Assembly (NCBI RefSeq): GCF_030657435.1
Contig: NZ_JAUTWS010000019.1
Coordinates: forward strand, 57,949 to 121,948
Direction of reading: 5' to 3'
Source: Paracraurococcus lichenis
GTDB lineage: Bacteria > Pseudomonadota > Alphaproteobacteria > Acetobacterales > Acetobacteraceae
Length of the DNA stretch: 64,000 bases
Shown in pieces: positions 1 to 8,089 of the stretch. Numbering within the stretch: position 1 is the first letter of the stretch; the number at the start of each line of letters is the position of its first letter. The notes below the pieces were generated by a model that ran no database searches, had not been told where the DNA came from, and saw only the letters and a program-made list of their open reading frames with translations. The position numbers and the translations under genes are program-made.

Positions 1-1
1 C

Positions 2-448
2 TTCGACCGCATCGACATCCGTGGCGAGGGCGGGCTGACGCTGAAGCAGAAGTGGTCGGCCGGCGCGCAGACGCTGATGGGCATGCTGGTGGAGGATTTC
101 CCCAACATGTTCATGCTACTCGGGCCGCACACGGCGCTCGGCAATATCCCGCGCAGCATCGAGTACAACGTGGACTGGGTGACGGCGCTGCTGCGGCACA
201 TGCAGGCCCGCGGCCTGACGCGGGCCGAGGCGCGGCCGGAGGCGATGGCGGCCTGGACCGAGCATGTGAAGGCGGTGGGCGCCGGGCTGCTGACCAACCA
301 GGTCGATTCCTGGATGACCGGCGTGAACCTCAACGTGGAGGGCAAGCAGACCCGCACCATCGCCCGCTACAGCGGCAGCGCGCCGGAATACCGGGCGTGG
401 TGCGACCGCATCGCGGCGGGCGGCTACCGGGAACTGGACCTCGCCTGA
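2..448 (+). CDS. Flavin-containing (Baeyer-Villiger-type) monooxygenase, C-terminal part, 5' end outside window
   Basis: Open from the first bases in frame 2, so only the last 148 residues are present. The segment reads GMLVEDFPNMFMLLGPHTALGNIPRSI-like, the typical substrate/FAD-domain tail of cyclohexanone/phenylacetone monooxygenases, where a ketone is oxidised to an ester with NADPH and O2. Later text (NVEGKQTRTIARYSGSAPEY) also matches the closing helix region of this family. The N-terminal FAD and NADPH Rossmann motifs and the BVMO fingerprint lie outside the window, so the exact subclass (BVMO or ordinary FMO) is inferred. It overlaps the convergent XRE gene by about 25 bases. Confidence 0.75.
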   Translation, partial: FDRIDIRGEGGLTLKQKWSAGAQTLMGMLVEDFPNMFMLLGPHTALGNIPRSIEYNVDWVTALLRHMQARGLTRAEARPEAMAAWTEHVKAVGAGLLTNQVDSWMTGVNLNVEGKQTRTIARYSGSAPEYRAWCDRIAAGGYRELDLA

Positions 449-834
449 GGGCGGCTCCGGGCTGCCTGCCCCTCCGCCGCGGCGGCGCCGTCCAGCACCG
501 CCTCGAGCGCCGCGATCGTCTCCGGCGGCAGGCGCCGGATCTCCCGCGCGATGCGGTTCGCCAGCGCCGTCGCCTCGGCCGAGAGGCCGGCGGTGTCCAC
601 CACCACCCGCGGATGGGAGAGGCGGGCGAGCCGCGCCACCTCCTCCGCATCGTCCCAGATCAGGCCGAAATACTCGTTCACCTGGTGGATCAGGCCGGAG
701 GAGGGCCGGCCGCGATGCCCGTGCTCGAGCGCCGAGAGATAGGCGGGCGAGACCTGCAGGGCGCGGGCGAGATCGGTCAGGGTGACGCCCTTCGCCTCGC
801 GCAGGGCGCGCAGCTTGGCGCCGAAGGGCGTCAT
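424..834 (-). CDS. XRE-family helix-turn-helix regulator
   Basis: A 136-residue protein. Residues about 5-60 form a Cro/CI-type HTH (LRALREAKGVTLTDLARALQ followed by VSPAYLSALEHG), expected to bind DNA. The rest is helical and charged with an Arg/Ser-rich tail. I chose the internal ATG at 834 because it begins directly at the HTH and forms an ATGA overlap with the stop of the upstream Smr gene; the longer reading frame to 945 adds only Arg/Pro-rich shadow sequence. It is the last gene of the leftward lutB-lutC-smr set, so it may be co-transcribed with it. Its target is unknown; autoregulation or control of this operon is a guess. Confidence 0.75.
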   Translation of the reverse strand: MTPFGAKLRALREAKGVTLTDLARALQVSPAYLSALEHGHRGRPSSGLIHQVNEYFGLIWDDAEEVARLARLSHPRVVVDTAGLSAEATALANRIAREIRRLPPETIAALEAVLDGAAAAEGQAARSRPQARSSSR

Positions 835-1439
835 TCCCGCGGGCCGCGGAGGCGGCGGAGCAGCAGCACCACCGCGCCGGGATTGCCGGCGGCGTAATGC
901 GCGGCGCCGAGGATCAGGGGCCGCATGTCGGGCGCGTTCAGCCAATGCGGCAGTTCCCGCCGCAGCACGCCCATCTCCTGCCCGACCGAGCCCTTGCCGG
1001 TGACGATGGCGACGCAGCGGCAGCCCTCCGACTGGGCCTGATGCAGGAAGCGGCGGACGGCGGCATGCGCGTCCTGGGCGCGGCGGCCATGCAGGTCCAG
1101 CGTCCGCTCGGGCCGCGTCTCGCCCCGCCGCAGCGACTTCCAGCGCTTGCCGTCCAGGCCGGCGGGCTGGGCGCCGACCTGCAGCTCCACCGGGCGGTGC
1201 GGGACGGGCTTCGGCGCGGGGGCGGGCGCCGGCACGGCGACCGGCTGCGGGGCGGGAAGCGGCGCGACGGCCGGCGCGGGCGGGGTCAGGGCCTTGCCCG
1301 GCAGCGGCGCCACCTGGGCGCGCGCGGTGTAGAGGTGCCAGAGCGCGCGGTCGGCCTCGGTCAGGCTGCGCCGGGCGCGCGGGCGCGAGGCGGGCGCCGC
1401 CGGCCAGTCCTCGCCCGCCACCGGGCGCCGTGGCGCCAT
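831..1439 (-). CDS. Smr/MutS2 C-terminal domain protein
   Basis: 202 residues. The C-terminal about 85 residues are an Smr domain: LDLHGRRAQDAHAAVRRFL, then IVTGKGSVGQEMGVLRREL and a final VVLLLRR strand. The LDLHG and TGKG motifs are the ones linked to nicking-nuclease activity in this family. The N-terminal half is Ala/Pro-rich and probably disordered. Stand-alone alphaproteobacterial Smr proteins of this length are common; their substrate (branched DNA or RNA) is not settled. Translation is coupled to the XRE gene downstream (4-base overlap), and the start lies 6 bases after the lutC stop. Confidence 0.85.
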   Translation of the reverse strand: MAPRRPVAGEDWPAAPASRPRARRSLTEADRALWHLYTARAQVAPLPGKALTPPAPAVAPLPAPQPVAVPAPAPAPKPVPHRPVELQVGAQPAGLDGKRWKSLRRGETRPERTLDLHGRRAQDAHAAVRRFLHQAQSEGCRCVAIVTGKGSVGQEMGVLRRELPHWLNAPDMRPLILGAAHYAAGNPGAVVLLLRRLRGPRE

Positions 1440-1445
1440 GGCGGA

Positions 1446-2210
1446 TCAGTCGCCGGGCGGGGCGAGGCCGCCGGGCTCGGCGGTGCGCGGGGGCGCCACG
1501 GCATCGCCCATGGGCAGCGCGGCCGGGTCGTCATCCACCAGGATGATGTGCAGCCGGCGCGGGCCATGCGCGCCGAGCTCCAGCGTCTGCTCGATATCGG
1601 CGGAGCGCGAGGGGCCGGTCACGAACATGATGTTGCGCGGCATGAAGCCGCCGGACAGCGCGTCCTCGTGCTCGGCCCGCAGCCGGTCCCAGGCTTCCTC
1701 ATAGGCGCCGGCGATCGCGGTGGCGCGCAGCACCACGACCTCGGTCTCCGCCAGCAGGTTCAGCGTGGTGGGGCGGCCGGGGCCTGAGGGGAGCATGAGC
1801 GTCCCCGTCTCGGCGATGCCGGCCCAGCCGTGCTGGACGCTGACCTGGTCGGTGGGCTGGGCGCGGCGGCGCTCGAATTCCAGCAGCGGGCGGTCGGACC
1901 AGGGGATGGCCTCGAATTCGGGGTTCGGGGCGAGGGCGAAGCGCGGCGGCAGGTTCTGCGCGGCGAGGTAGTCGGCCAGCGCCGCCGGGACCGCGGCCAG
2001 GTCCGGCACGCGGGTGACGGTGCCGAACTCCTTCTCCACGTTGCGGATGAAGAGCGCGACCTGGTCCGGCCGCGGCAGGCGGGAGCGGGCCGGGATCAGG
2101 TGGCGCGGATGGGTGGCCAGTCGCCCGGCCAGCATCGCCTGCTGGTCCGCCGGCAGCGGCCCGCGCTTCAGTCCGCGCCGGATGGCGCCCAGGATGGCCT
2201 CTTTGGTCAT
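1446..2210 (-). CDS. lutC: LutC/YkgG-family lactate utilisation protein
   Basis: 254 residues, the normal size for LutC (DUF162, LUD domain). Seen features are QHGWAGIAETGTLMLPSG (the conserved AETGT stretch) and PSRSADIEQTLELGAHGPRR near the C-terminus (family motif SADIE...GVHGPR). LutABC proteins together oxidise L-lactate to pyruvate in the cytoplasm; LutC is the subunit without iron-sulfur cysteines. It follows lutB by about 115 bases, with a 23-codon ORF in between. No lutA is adjacent in this window. Confidence 0.9.
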   Translation of the reverse strand: MTKEAILGAIRRGLKRGPLPADQQAMLAGRLATHPRHLIPARSRLPRPDQVALFIRNVEKEFGTVTRVPDLAAVPAALADYLAAQNLPPRFALAPNPEFEAIPWSDRPLLEFERRRAQPTDQVSVQHGWAGIAETGTLMLPSGPGRPTTLNLLAETEVVVLRATAIAGAYEEAWDRLRAEHEDALSGGFMPRNIMFVTGPSRSADIEQTLELGAHGPRRLHIILVDDDPAALPMGDAVAPPRTAEPGGLAPPGD

Positions 2211-2258
2211 GCGGTGGGTGCTACTCCCTGGCGCGGGTGGCGGGAAGCCCGAGCGGGG

Positions 2259-2330
2259 TCAGCGCGCCGGCTCCACCAGGTCGAGCCGGCGGAGAGAGAT
2301 CAGTACCAGGTTGTCGGGCCCCTCGCTCAT
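2259..2330 (-). CDS. Possible 23-residue micro-protein between lutB and lutC
   Basis: ATG at 2330 overlaps the lutB stop (ATGA), giving a 23-codon frame that stops at 2259, 48 bases before lutC. The peptide begins MSEGPDNLVLISLRRLD. From memory this PDNLVL..LRR(L/I)D start resembles small alphaproteobacterial coiled-coil proteins of about 70-110 residues, so this could be a truncated relative. The frame ends abruptly after LVEPAR. It could instead be a translational bridge or chance. Function unknown. Confidence 0.4.
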   Translation of the reverse strand: MSEGPDNLVLISLRRLDLVEPAR

Positions 2331-3760
2331 CGCCCCGATCCCTGCTTCGCCTTGGCATAGCGCGCCATGAAGGTGCCCCCCGGCTCCGGCGCCGGCAGGT
2401 CGCGCCCCCGGGTCCAGCCGCCGGCCAGCGGCAATGCCTTGAACGCACCCTTGCCGCGGCCGAGCAGCCCGAGCGCGCCGATCGCCGCCCGCGTCGCCAG
2501 CCGGTAGGCCGCGGGCCGCCGGGCGAACCAGCCCCAGAGGCCGAGATTGGTCCTCTGCGTCGCCGGGGTCAGGTGCCGCTCGAACTCCCGCTCCCGCCAG
2601 TGCCGCATCAGCTTGGGCAGCGGGATCTTCACGGGGCAGACGCTCTCGCACTTGCCGCAGAAGGTCGAGGCATTGGGCAGCAGCCCGGTCCGGTCGATGC
2701 CGACCAGGGAGGGCGTCAGCACCGAGCCCATCGGCCCCGGATAGACCCAGCCATAGGCATGGCCGCCCACCGCGCCATAGACCGGGCAGTGGTTCATGCA
2801 GGCGGCGCAGCGGATGCAGCGCAGCATCTCCTGGAACTCGGTCCCGATCATGTTGGACCGGCCGTTGTCCACCAGCACCACATGGTATTCCTCGGGCCCG
2901 TCGAGGTCGGCGGGGCGGCGGGCGCCGGTCGAGAAGGTGGTGTAGACCGAGAAGTCCTGGCCCGTGGCGCTGCGCGCCAGCAAGCGCAGCATGTTGGTCG
3001 CGTCCTCCAGCGTCGGGACCAGCTTCTCGATGGAGGCCAGCGCGATATGCACCCGCGGCAGGGTCTGGGTCAGGTCGCCATTGCCCTCGTTGGTGACGAT
3101 GACGCTGCTGCCCGTCTCGGCAATCAGGAAATTGGCGCCGGTGATGCCGACATCGGCGGCGAGGAACTTCTCCCGAAGCTTGCCGCGCGCCTCGGCCAGG
3201 ATGTCGCGCCGCTCGGCGAAGACGCGGTCGGCGGGCAGGTCGGTGTGCAGGCGGCGGAAATCGGCCTCCCAGTCCTCCCGGTTCAGGTGGAAGGCCGGGG
3301 CGATGATGTGGGAGGGGTGCTCCTGCCGGAGCTGCAGGATATACTCGCCGAGATCGGTCTCGACCGGCTGGATCCCGTTGGCCTCCAAATGGGCGTTGAT
3401 CCCGAGCTCCTCGGAGATCATGGACTTGCCCTTCGTGACGGTGCGGGCGCCCGCCTTGCGGCAGATCTCCAGCACCGCGGCGCGGGCGTCGTCGGCCGTG
3501 CTGCACCAGTGCACCTGGCCGCCGGCGGCCTTCACCTTCGCCTCATAGGCTTCCAGGTAGAAGTCCAGGTTGGCCAGCGTATGGTTCTTGATGTCGCGGC
3601 CGATGTTCCGGAGCTGCTCGAATTCCGGCAGGTTCGCCACGGCCTGGGCGCGGCGCTGCAGGAAGGCGCCCTTGGCGGTGCCCAGCGCCTTCTGCAGGCC
3701 GGGATCGGCCAGGGCGCGGGCGGCATTCTCCTTGAAGGCGGGCGAGGTGACGGCGACCAC
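2327..3760 (-). CDS. lutB: LutB/LldF-family iron-sulfur protein of L-lactate oxidation
   Basis: 477 residues from a GTG start at 3760; AGGAG sits 8 bases upstream and the protein then begins VAVTSPAFKENAARAL as family members do. The reading frame continues antisense far upstream, which is shadow. A LUD domain covers roughly residues 60-290 (KSMISEELGIN, ITGANFLIAETGSSV). Two ferredoxin-like cysteine clusters follow, CIRCAACMNHCPVYG near residue 315 and CGKCESVCPVKIP near 370, each expected to hold a 4Fe-4S cluster for electron transfer from lactate. A hydrophobic, Trp-rich C-terminus follows. First gene of the lutB-micro-ORF-lutC-smr-xre operon. Confidence 0.92.
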   Translation of the reverse strand: MVAVTSPAFKENAARALADPGLQKALGTAKGAFLQRRAQAVANLPEFEQLRNIGRDIKNHTLANLDFYLEAYEAKVKAAGGQVHWCSTADDARAAVLEICRKAGARTVTKGKSMISEELGINAHLEANGIQPVETDLGEYILQLRQEHPSHIIAPAFHLNREDWEADFRRLHTDLPADRVFAERRDILAEARGKLREKFLAADVGITGANFLIAETGSSVIVTNEGNGDLTQTLPRVHIALASIEKLVPTLEDATNMLRLLARSATGQDFSVYTTFSTGARRPADLDGPEEYHVVLVDNGRSNMIGTEFQEMLRCIRCAACMNHCPVYGAVGGHAYGWVYPGPMGSVLTPSLVGIDRTGLLPNASTFCGKCESVCPVKIPLPKLMRHWREREFERHLTPATQRTNLGLWGWFARRPAAYRLATRAAIGALGLLGRGKGAFKALPLAGGWTRGRDLPAPEPGGTFMARYAKAKQGSGR

Positions 3761-3958
3761 GGGCAAGCTCCTGTCCTGCCGTACAATGTAGCGCCGCGGG
3801 GCCGGGCGGTCAGGGGGCCGCAGCGGGAAAGCGCCCCTCCGCCCCGGCCATTCCGCGCCCGCGTCACGGCAGGGCCAGCGGGTCCGCAGCGGCCCCGTGC
3901 CGCCACTGCCGCAGCACAAGGACTCGGCGCGTGGCGGCGCCGAGGGCAGGAGGGCGGG

Positions 3959-5071
3959 ATGGAGCGCGGGCAGAACCGCCGCTGGGCGAGGGCCGCCCTG
4001 GGCCTCGCCCTGCTGCTGGTCGTCAGGCCCGCCGGCGCCCTGCCGCCGCCCGACTGCATCCATGCGCTGGAGGGCGCGACCGCCCGCATCCCGCTGCCGC
4101 CCGGCCCGGGCGCCTGGGCGGTGCGGGACCAGGCCGGCCGGCCGGTCCGCCCCGCCGGCCCGGCCGATGCCGATGGCGGGCTGCGTGTGCCGCCCGGCGG
4201 CTGGTACCGGCTCTACCGCGACGACGCCCCTGTCGGCGGGCGCTTCGCGGCCGGGCATGTCGTGCTGGTCACCGGCCAGTCCCAGGCGGGCGGCCTGTTC
4301 TTCGCGACCTGGCCGCAGGTCGGCGCGCATCCCGTCGGGCCGGCCGACCCGCCGGCGCCGCCGGTCTCCGCCGTGCTGGAGGGCTGTCGCGAGCCGGCCG
4401 GCTGCCCCTGGGGCGAGACGCGCTGGCGCCCGGCCGGCGAGGCGCTCGGTGCCCGCATCCTGCTGGCCGAGCTCGCCCGGCTGCGGCCGGGAATCCCGGT
4501 CGCGCTGGCGGATACCAGTTGGGGCAATGCCGGCATCCTCGACCTGCTGGACCCCGCCGGGCCGGCACGGCCCTACCTGGTCCGGGTGGCCGAGGCGGCG
4601 GCGCCGGCCTCGGCCCTGCTGGTCCTGGCGCACGGCACCTCGGATGCCCTCGCGCGCACGCCGCCCGCGGCCTATGCGGCGGGGGTCGGGGCTCTGGCTG
4701 GGCTGCTGCGGGCGGCCGGCGGCAATCCGGCCATGCCGGCGCTGCAGGCGCCGTTGGCGCCGCTGCGGGACGCGGTCGCGCTGCTCGGCTCCGGCCGGCT
4801 GGCGGGCCTGGCGGGGATCACCTCGGCCGGCCACTGGACCCTCGCGCTCGGCCTGGCTTGGCACCGGCCGCTGGACCCCGCCACGGCGGCGCAGGCCGGG
4901 GCGATCCGGTACGCGCAGGCGGAGGCTGCGCGGCGCTTCGGCCTGCTCCCGGGCGGCGACATGGCGGCTGTCGAGAGCGGCGCCGATGGCATCCACTGGT
5001 CGGCCGAGGGCGTCCGGCGGGCGGCGCGGGAGGCGGCGGCGGCGCTCGCCGCCGCATTGCCGCCCCCCTGA
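3959..5071 (+). CDS. Secreted SGNH/GDSL-type hydrolase (sialate O-acetylesterase-like)
   Basis: 370 residues with an N-terminal signal peptide ([19 protein letters not shown]), so probably periplasmic. VTGQSQAGG at about residue 103 resembles the GQSN nucleophile block of sialate acetylesterases (DUF303); Ser108 is the likely nucleophile. LAHGTSDA supplies a central block and DGIHWSAEG near residue 343 is the C-terminal DxxH block with Asp and His of the triad. Substrate is not predictable; an acetyl-ester of a sugar is a reasonable guess. It precedes the rimP operon with its own orientation and no obvious operon partner. No other gene of sugar metabolism is adjacent. Confidence 0.7.
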   Translation: MERGQNRRWARAALGLALLLVVRPAGALPPPDCIHALEGATARIPLPPGPGAWAVRDQAGRPVRPAGPADADGGLRVPPGGWYRLYRDDAPVGGRFAAGHVVLVTGQSQAGGLFFATWPQVGAHPVGPADPPAPPVSAVLEGCREPAGCPWGETRWRPAGEALGARILLAELARLRPGIPVALADTSWGNAGILDLLDPAGPARPYLVRVAEAAAPASALLVLAHGTSDALARTPPAAYAAGVGALAGLLRAAGGNPAMPALQAPLAPLRDAVALLGSGRLAGLAGITSAGHWTLALGLAWHRPLDPATAAQAGAIRYAQAEAARRFGLLPGGDMAAVESGADGIHWSAEGVRRAAREAAAALAAALPPP

Positions 5072-5077
5072 ACCTGC

Positions 5078-5106
5078 TTGCACCGGGGGAGCGAGGCTCC
5101 TATGTT
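5078..5106 (+). promoter_or_regulatory. Candidate sigma-70 promoter of the rimP-nusA-infB operon
   Basis: TTGCAC at 5078-5083 and TATGTT at 5101-5106 are separated by exactly 17 bases. It starts 6 bases after the hydrolase stop and about 60 bases upstream of rimP. The same TTGC(A/C)-N17-TA architecture recurs before rpmI and tkt in this window, which supports it as the housekeeping pattern here. Confidence 0.6.
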
Positions 5107-5138
5107 TCACCCATCAATCACCATCCGGGCTTGCGGGG

Positions 5139-5170
5139 GGTGGCCTGAAAGGGCCGCCTTTTTTGTTTTT
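5139..5170 (+). terminator. Terminator-like hairpin in the rimP leader (candidate attenuator)
   Basis: GGTGGCC (5139-5145) can pair with GGCCGCC (5152-5158) around the loop TGAAAG, seven pairs with one wobble, followed at once by TTTTTTGTTTTT (5159-5170). This has the full form of an intrinsic terminator, yet it lies between the promoter and the first gene and its U-tract overlaps the rimP start codon. Premature termination controlling the nusA operon is the natural reading; NusA itself acts on such hairpins. Confidence 0.65.
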
Positions 5171-5741
5171 GGGCACCGAGATCGAACGACCGCACCACGA
5201 GGGGCTGGAGGCGCGCATCGCCGACGCCATCGCCCCCACCATCGAGCACATGGGCTACGAGCTCGTGCGCGTTCAGGTTTCCGGCAAGGAAAGGCCGGTC
5301 GTGCAGATCATGGCCGACCGCGCCGATGACGCGCCCTTCCGCGTCGAGGATTGCGAGGCGATCAGCCACGCCGTCGGCGCCGTGCTCGATGTCGAGGACC
5401 CGATCAAGGGCGAGTGGACGCTCGAGGTCTCCTCGGCCGGGATCGACCGTCCCTTGACCCGGGCCAAGGACTGGAACCGCTTCGCCGGGCATGTCGCCCA
5501 GGTCGAGCTGCTGGTCCCGCTCGAGGGCCGCAAGCGCTTCAAGGGCATCGCGCTGGGCGCCGATGCCGAGACGGCGCGGCTGCGGCTGGAAGACGGGAGC
5601 GAGGCAAGTTTCCCGCGGAGCAACATCCGCCGCGCCAAGCTGGTGCTGACCGACGAACTGATCGCCGCGACCGCGGCACCCCCCGCCGGATCGCCGGGCG
5701 CCGATGGCGCGGAGCGAGACTCCGGCGGGAAACCCCACTGA
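5169..5741 (+). CDS. rimP: Ribosome maturation factor RimP
   Basis: About 190 residues. The N-terminal domain ([20 protein letters not shown]), the central [18 protein letters not shown] block and the C-terminal Sm-like beta domain with NIRRAKLV are diagnostic of RimP, needed for 30S subunit maturation. No ATG or GTG exists near the expected start in this frame; TTG at 5169 is chosen because it gives the usual short N-terminus, with TTG at 5163 as the alternative. No clear Shine-Dalgarno sequence is visible, since the codon sits in the U-tract of the leader hairpin. It is followed 14 bases later by nusA, as in most proteobacteria. Confidence 0.88.
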   Translation: MGTEIERPHHEGLEARIADAIAPTIEHMGYELVRVQVSGKERPVVQIMADRADDAPFRVEDCEAISHAVGAVLDVEDPIKGEWTLEVSSAGIDRPLTRAKDWNRFAGHVAQVELLVPLEGRKRFKGIALGADAETARLRLEDGSEASFPRSNIRRAKLVLTDELIAATAAPPAGSPGADGAERDSGGKPH

Positions 5742-5755
5742 GGAGAACCGAGGCC

Positions 5756-7312
5756 ATGGCCGTGGATGTCGCGATCGCACGCCCCGAATTGCTGCAGGTC
5801 GCCGATGCCGTCGCGCGCGAGAAGATGATCGAGCGCGAGGAGGTGCTGGAGGCGATGGAGCAGGCCATCCAGAAGGCCGGCCGCGCCAAGTACGGGCACG
5901 AGAAGGACATCCGCGCCGTCATCGACCGCCGCAGCGGCGAGGTCCGCCTGTCCCGCTGGACCGAGGTGGTGGAGCAGGAGCCGGTGGAGAACGAGGCGAC
6001 GCAGATCCCGCTGCGCATCGCCCAGAAGTTCAAGCCCGGCATCCAGGCCGGCGAGTTCATCGTCGACCCGCTGCCGCCGATCGATTTCGGCCGCATCGCC
6101 GCCCAGACGGCGAAGCAGGTGATCGTCCAGCGCGTGCGCGAGGTCGAGCGCAAGAAGCAGTTCGACGAGTACAAGGACCGCGTCGGCGAGATCATCAACG
6201 GCATCGTCAAGCGGACCGAGTACGGCAACCTGATGGTCGACCTCGGCCGGGCCGAGGCGCTGCTGCGCCGCGACGAGACCATCCCGCGCGAGGCCTTCCG
6301 GAATGGCGACCGCGTCCGGGCCTACATCTATGATGTCCGGGAAGAACCCCGCGGCCCGCAGATCTTCCTGAGCCGCACCCATCCGGGGTTCCTGGCCAAG
6401 CTCTTCGCCCAGGAAGTGCCGGAGATCTACGACGGCATCATCGAGATCAAGGCGGTGGCGCGCGACCCCGGCAGCCGCGCCAAGATGGCCGTCATCTCCC
6501 GCGACAGCTCGATCGACCCGGTCGGCGCCTGCGTCGGCATGCGCGGCAGCCGCGTGCAGGCCGTGGTGCAGGAGCTGCAGGGCGAGAAGATCGACATCAT
6601 CCCCTGGTCGCCCGACAACGCGACCTTCGTGGTGAATGCCCTCGCCCCGGCCGAGGTGACGAAGGTCGTCCTCGACGACGATGCACGCAGGGTTGAAGTC
6701 GTCGTCCCCGACGACCAATTGTCCCTCGCGATCGGGCGCCGCGGGCAGAATGTCCGCCTCGCCTCCCAGCTCACCCGCTGGGACATCGACATCCTGACCG
6801 AGGCCGAGGAATCGGAGCGCCGGCAGGAGGAATTCCGCAAGCGCACCGGCCTCTTCGTCGAGGCGCTGGACGTGGACGACGTGATCGCCGGCCTGCTGGT
6901 GACCGAGGGCTTCACCTCGGTCGAGGACGTCGTCGCCGTCGAGGACGAGGAGCTGGCGGGCATCGAGGGCTTCGACGAGACCGTCGCGGCCGAGCTCAAG
7001 CGCCGCGCCGAGGCCTTCCTCGAACGGCGGGATGTCGAGCTGGACGAGAAGCGGCGCGAGATGGGCGTCGAGGATGCGGTCGCCGAGGTCGGCGGCTTCA
7101 CCCCGGCGCAGCTCGTGGCGCTGGGCGAGAAGGGGGTGAAGTCGCTCGACGACCTGGCCGACCTCGCCTCCGACGAGCTGATCGAGATGCTGGGCGAGGA
7201 CTCCATGGACGAGGAGACCGCCAACGCCATCATCATGGCGGCCCGGCAGCACTGGTTCGAGGACGGGGAGGCCGCTCCGGAGGCGGTGGATGGCGACGGC
7301 ACGCCCGGCTGA
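5756..7312 (+). CDS. nusA: Transcription termination/antitermination factor NusA
   Basis: 518 residues. In order: N-terminal RNA polymerase-binding domain (about 1-130), S1 domain (about 135-200), KH1 and KH2 (about 205-350, with VGACVGMRGSRVQAV and LAIGRRGQNVRLAS), then two acidic helix-hairpin-helix repeats (about 370-510). The C-terminal pair is the long proteobacterial form. NusA binds the elongating polymerase, promotes pausing at hairpins and is an antitermination cofactor. ATG at 5756 has GAGGAG upstream. The stop overlaps the ylxR start by 23 bases, so the two are translationally coupled. Confidence 0.97.
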   Translation: MAVDVAIARPELLQVADAVAREKMIEREEVLEAMEQAIQKAGRAKYGHEKDIRAVIDRRSGEVRLSRWTEVVEQEPVENEATQIPLRIAQKFKPGIQAGEFIVDPLPPIDFGRIAAQTAKQVIVQRVREVERKKQFDEYKDRVGEIINGIVKRTEYGNLMVDLGRAEALLRRDETIPREAFRNGDRVRAYIYDVREEPRGPQIFLSRTHPGFLAKLFAQEVPEIYDGIIEIKAVARDPGSRAKMAVISRDSSIDPVGACVGMRGSRVQAVVQELQGEKIDIIPWSPDNATFVVNALAPAEVTKVVLDDDARRVEVVVPDDQLSLAIGRRGQNVRLASQLTRWDIDILTEAEESERRQEEFRKRTGLFVEALDVDDVIAGLLVTEGFTSVEDVVAVEDEELAGIEGFDETVAAELKRRAEAFLERRDVELDEKRREMGVEDAVAEVGGFTPAQLVALGEKGVKSLDDLADLASDELIEMLGEDSMDEETANAIIMAARQHWFEDGEAAPEAVDGDGTPG

Positions 7313-7958
7313 GGCGGCCCCGCCCGAGGCGGCGGAGGACGAGCCCGAGAAGGGCCCGCTTCGCCGCTGCATCGTGACGCGGGAGAGCCGACCGAAGGAG
7401 GCGATGCTCCGCTTCGTGCTGGGGCCGGACCGGACCCTGGTCGCGGACTTGGCCGGACGGCTCCCGGGCCGGGGAATGTGGTTGTCGGCAAGGGCCGATG
7501 TGTTAGAACGCGCGATCAAGCGCGGCGCCTTCGCGAAGGCGGCACGCGGGACCGTGCACCTGCCCCCTGACCTTGCCGCGCGGATCGAGGACGGCCTTCG
7601 GGTCCGCATCCGCGATCTCATCGGCTTCGCCCGGCGGAGCAGCCAGGCGGTCTGCGGGCGGGAGACCGTCCGCGAGTGGATGCAGGCCGGCAAGGCCGGC
7701 CTGCTGGTGGAGGCTTCGGACGGCAGCCCGGCGGAACGGGCGCGGCTGGTCGGCGGGTGGGACCTGCCGGTGATCGCGCCCATGCCGGCCGCGATGCTCG
7801 GCGGCATCTTCGGCCGGGACCATGCCGTTCATGTGGCGATCGCGCGCGGGCGCCTCGCCGATGCGATCGCGGTGGAGGCGACGCGGCTGGCCGGCATCGG
7901 CGGCGCGGCCCCTGCACCGCCGGAGGGCAAGAGGAGTAGCGGCCCGATGGGCCAATGA
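7290..7958 (+). CDS. ylxR: YlxR-family RNA-binding protein with C-terminal L7Ae-like domain
   Basis: 222 residues, twice the length of Gram-positive YlxR. Residues about 24-105 are the DUF448 YlxR fold (RRCIVTRESRPKEAMLRFVL, LPGRGMWLSARADV), a basic RNA-binding surface. The remainder (AGKAGLLVEASDGSPAERARL onward) resembles a ribosomal L7Ae/L30e-like domain, a fusion usual in Alphaproteobacteria. It lies between nusA and infB as in nearly all bacteria. YlxR of Gram-positives modulates RNase P (RnpM); whether the alphaproteobacterial fusion does is not shown. ATG at 7290 overlaps nusA. Confidence 0.9.
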   Translation: MATARPAEAAPPEAAEDEPEKGPLRRCIVTRESRPKEAMLRFVLGPDRTLVADLAGRLPGRGMWLSARADVLERAIKRGAFAKAARGTVHLPPDLAARIEDGLRVRIRDLIGFARRSSQAVCGRETVREWMQAGKAGLLVEASDGSPAERARLVGGWDLPVIAPMPAAMLGGIFGRDHAVHVAIARGRLADAIAVEATRLAGIGGAAPAPPEGKRSSGPMGQ

Positions 7959-8089
7959 GCGGGTGAGGTTGGGCGCGCCATCTCGCGCCCGGTGGAATGA
8001 CCGGACATGCCAGGCGGGAGCTTCCCGGGGGCGTGTCCCTTGGCACGAGTGGCATGACGGCAGCAGACGGATCGGGTTCGGATCAACGA

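Noticed and set aside
2237..5071. A 944-codon open frame on the plus strand across the lut genes
   Set aside because: Its first two thirds are antisense to lutB and Arg/Gly/Ala-rich without motifs; only the last 370 codons from 3959 look like a protein.
5273..7807. An 844-codon minus-strand frame across nusA
   Set aside because: Antisense to nusA, with histidine/leucine-rich shadow composition and no motif.
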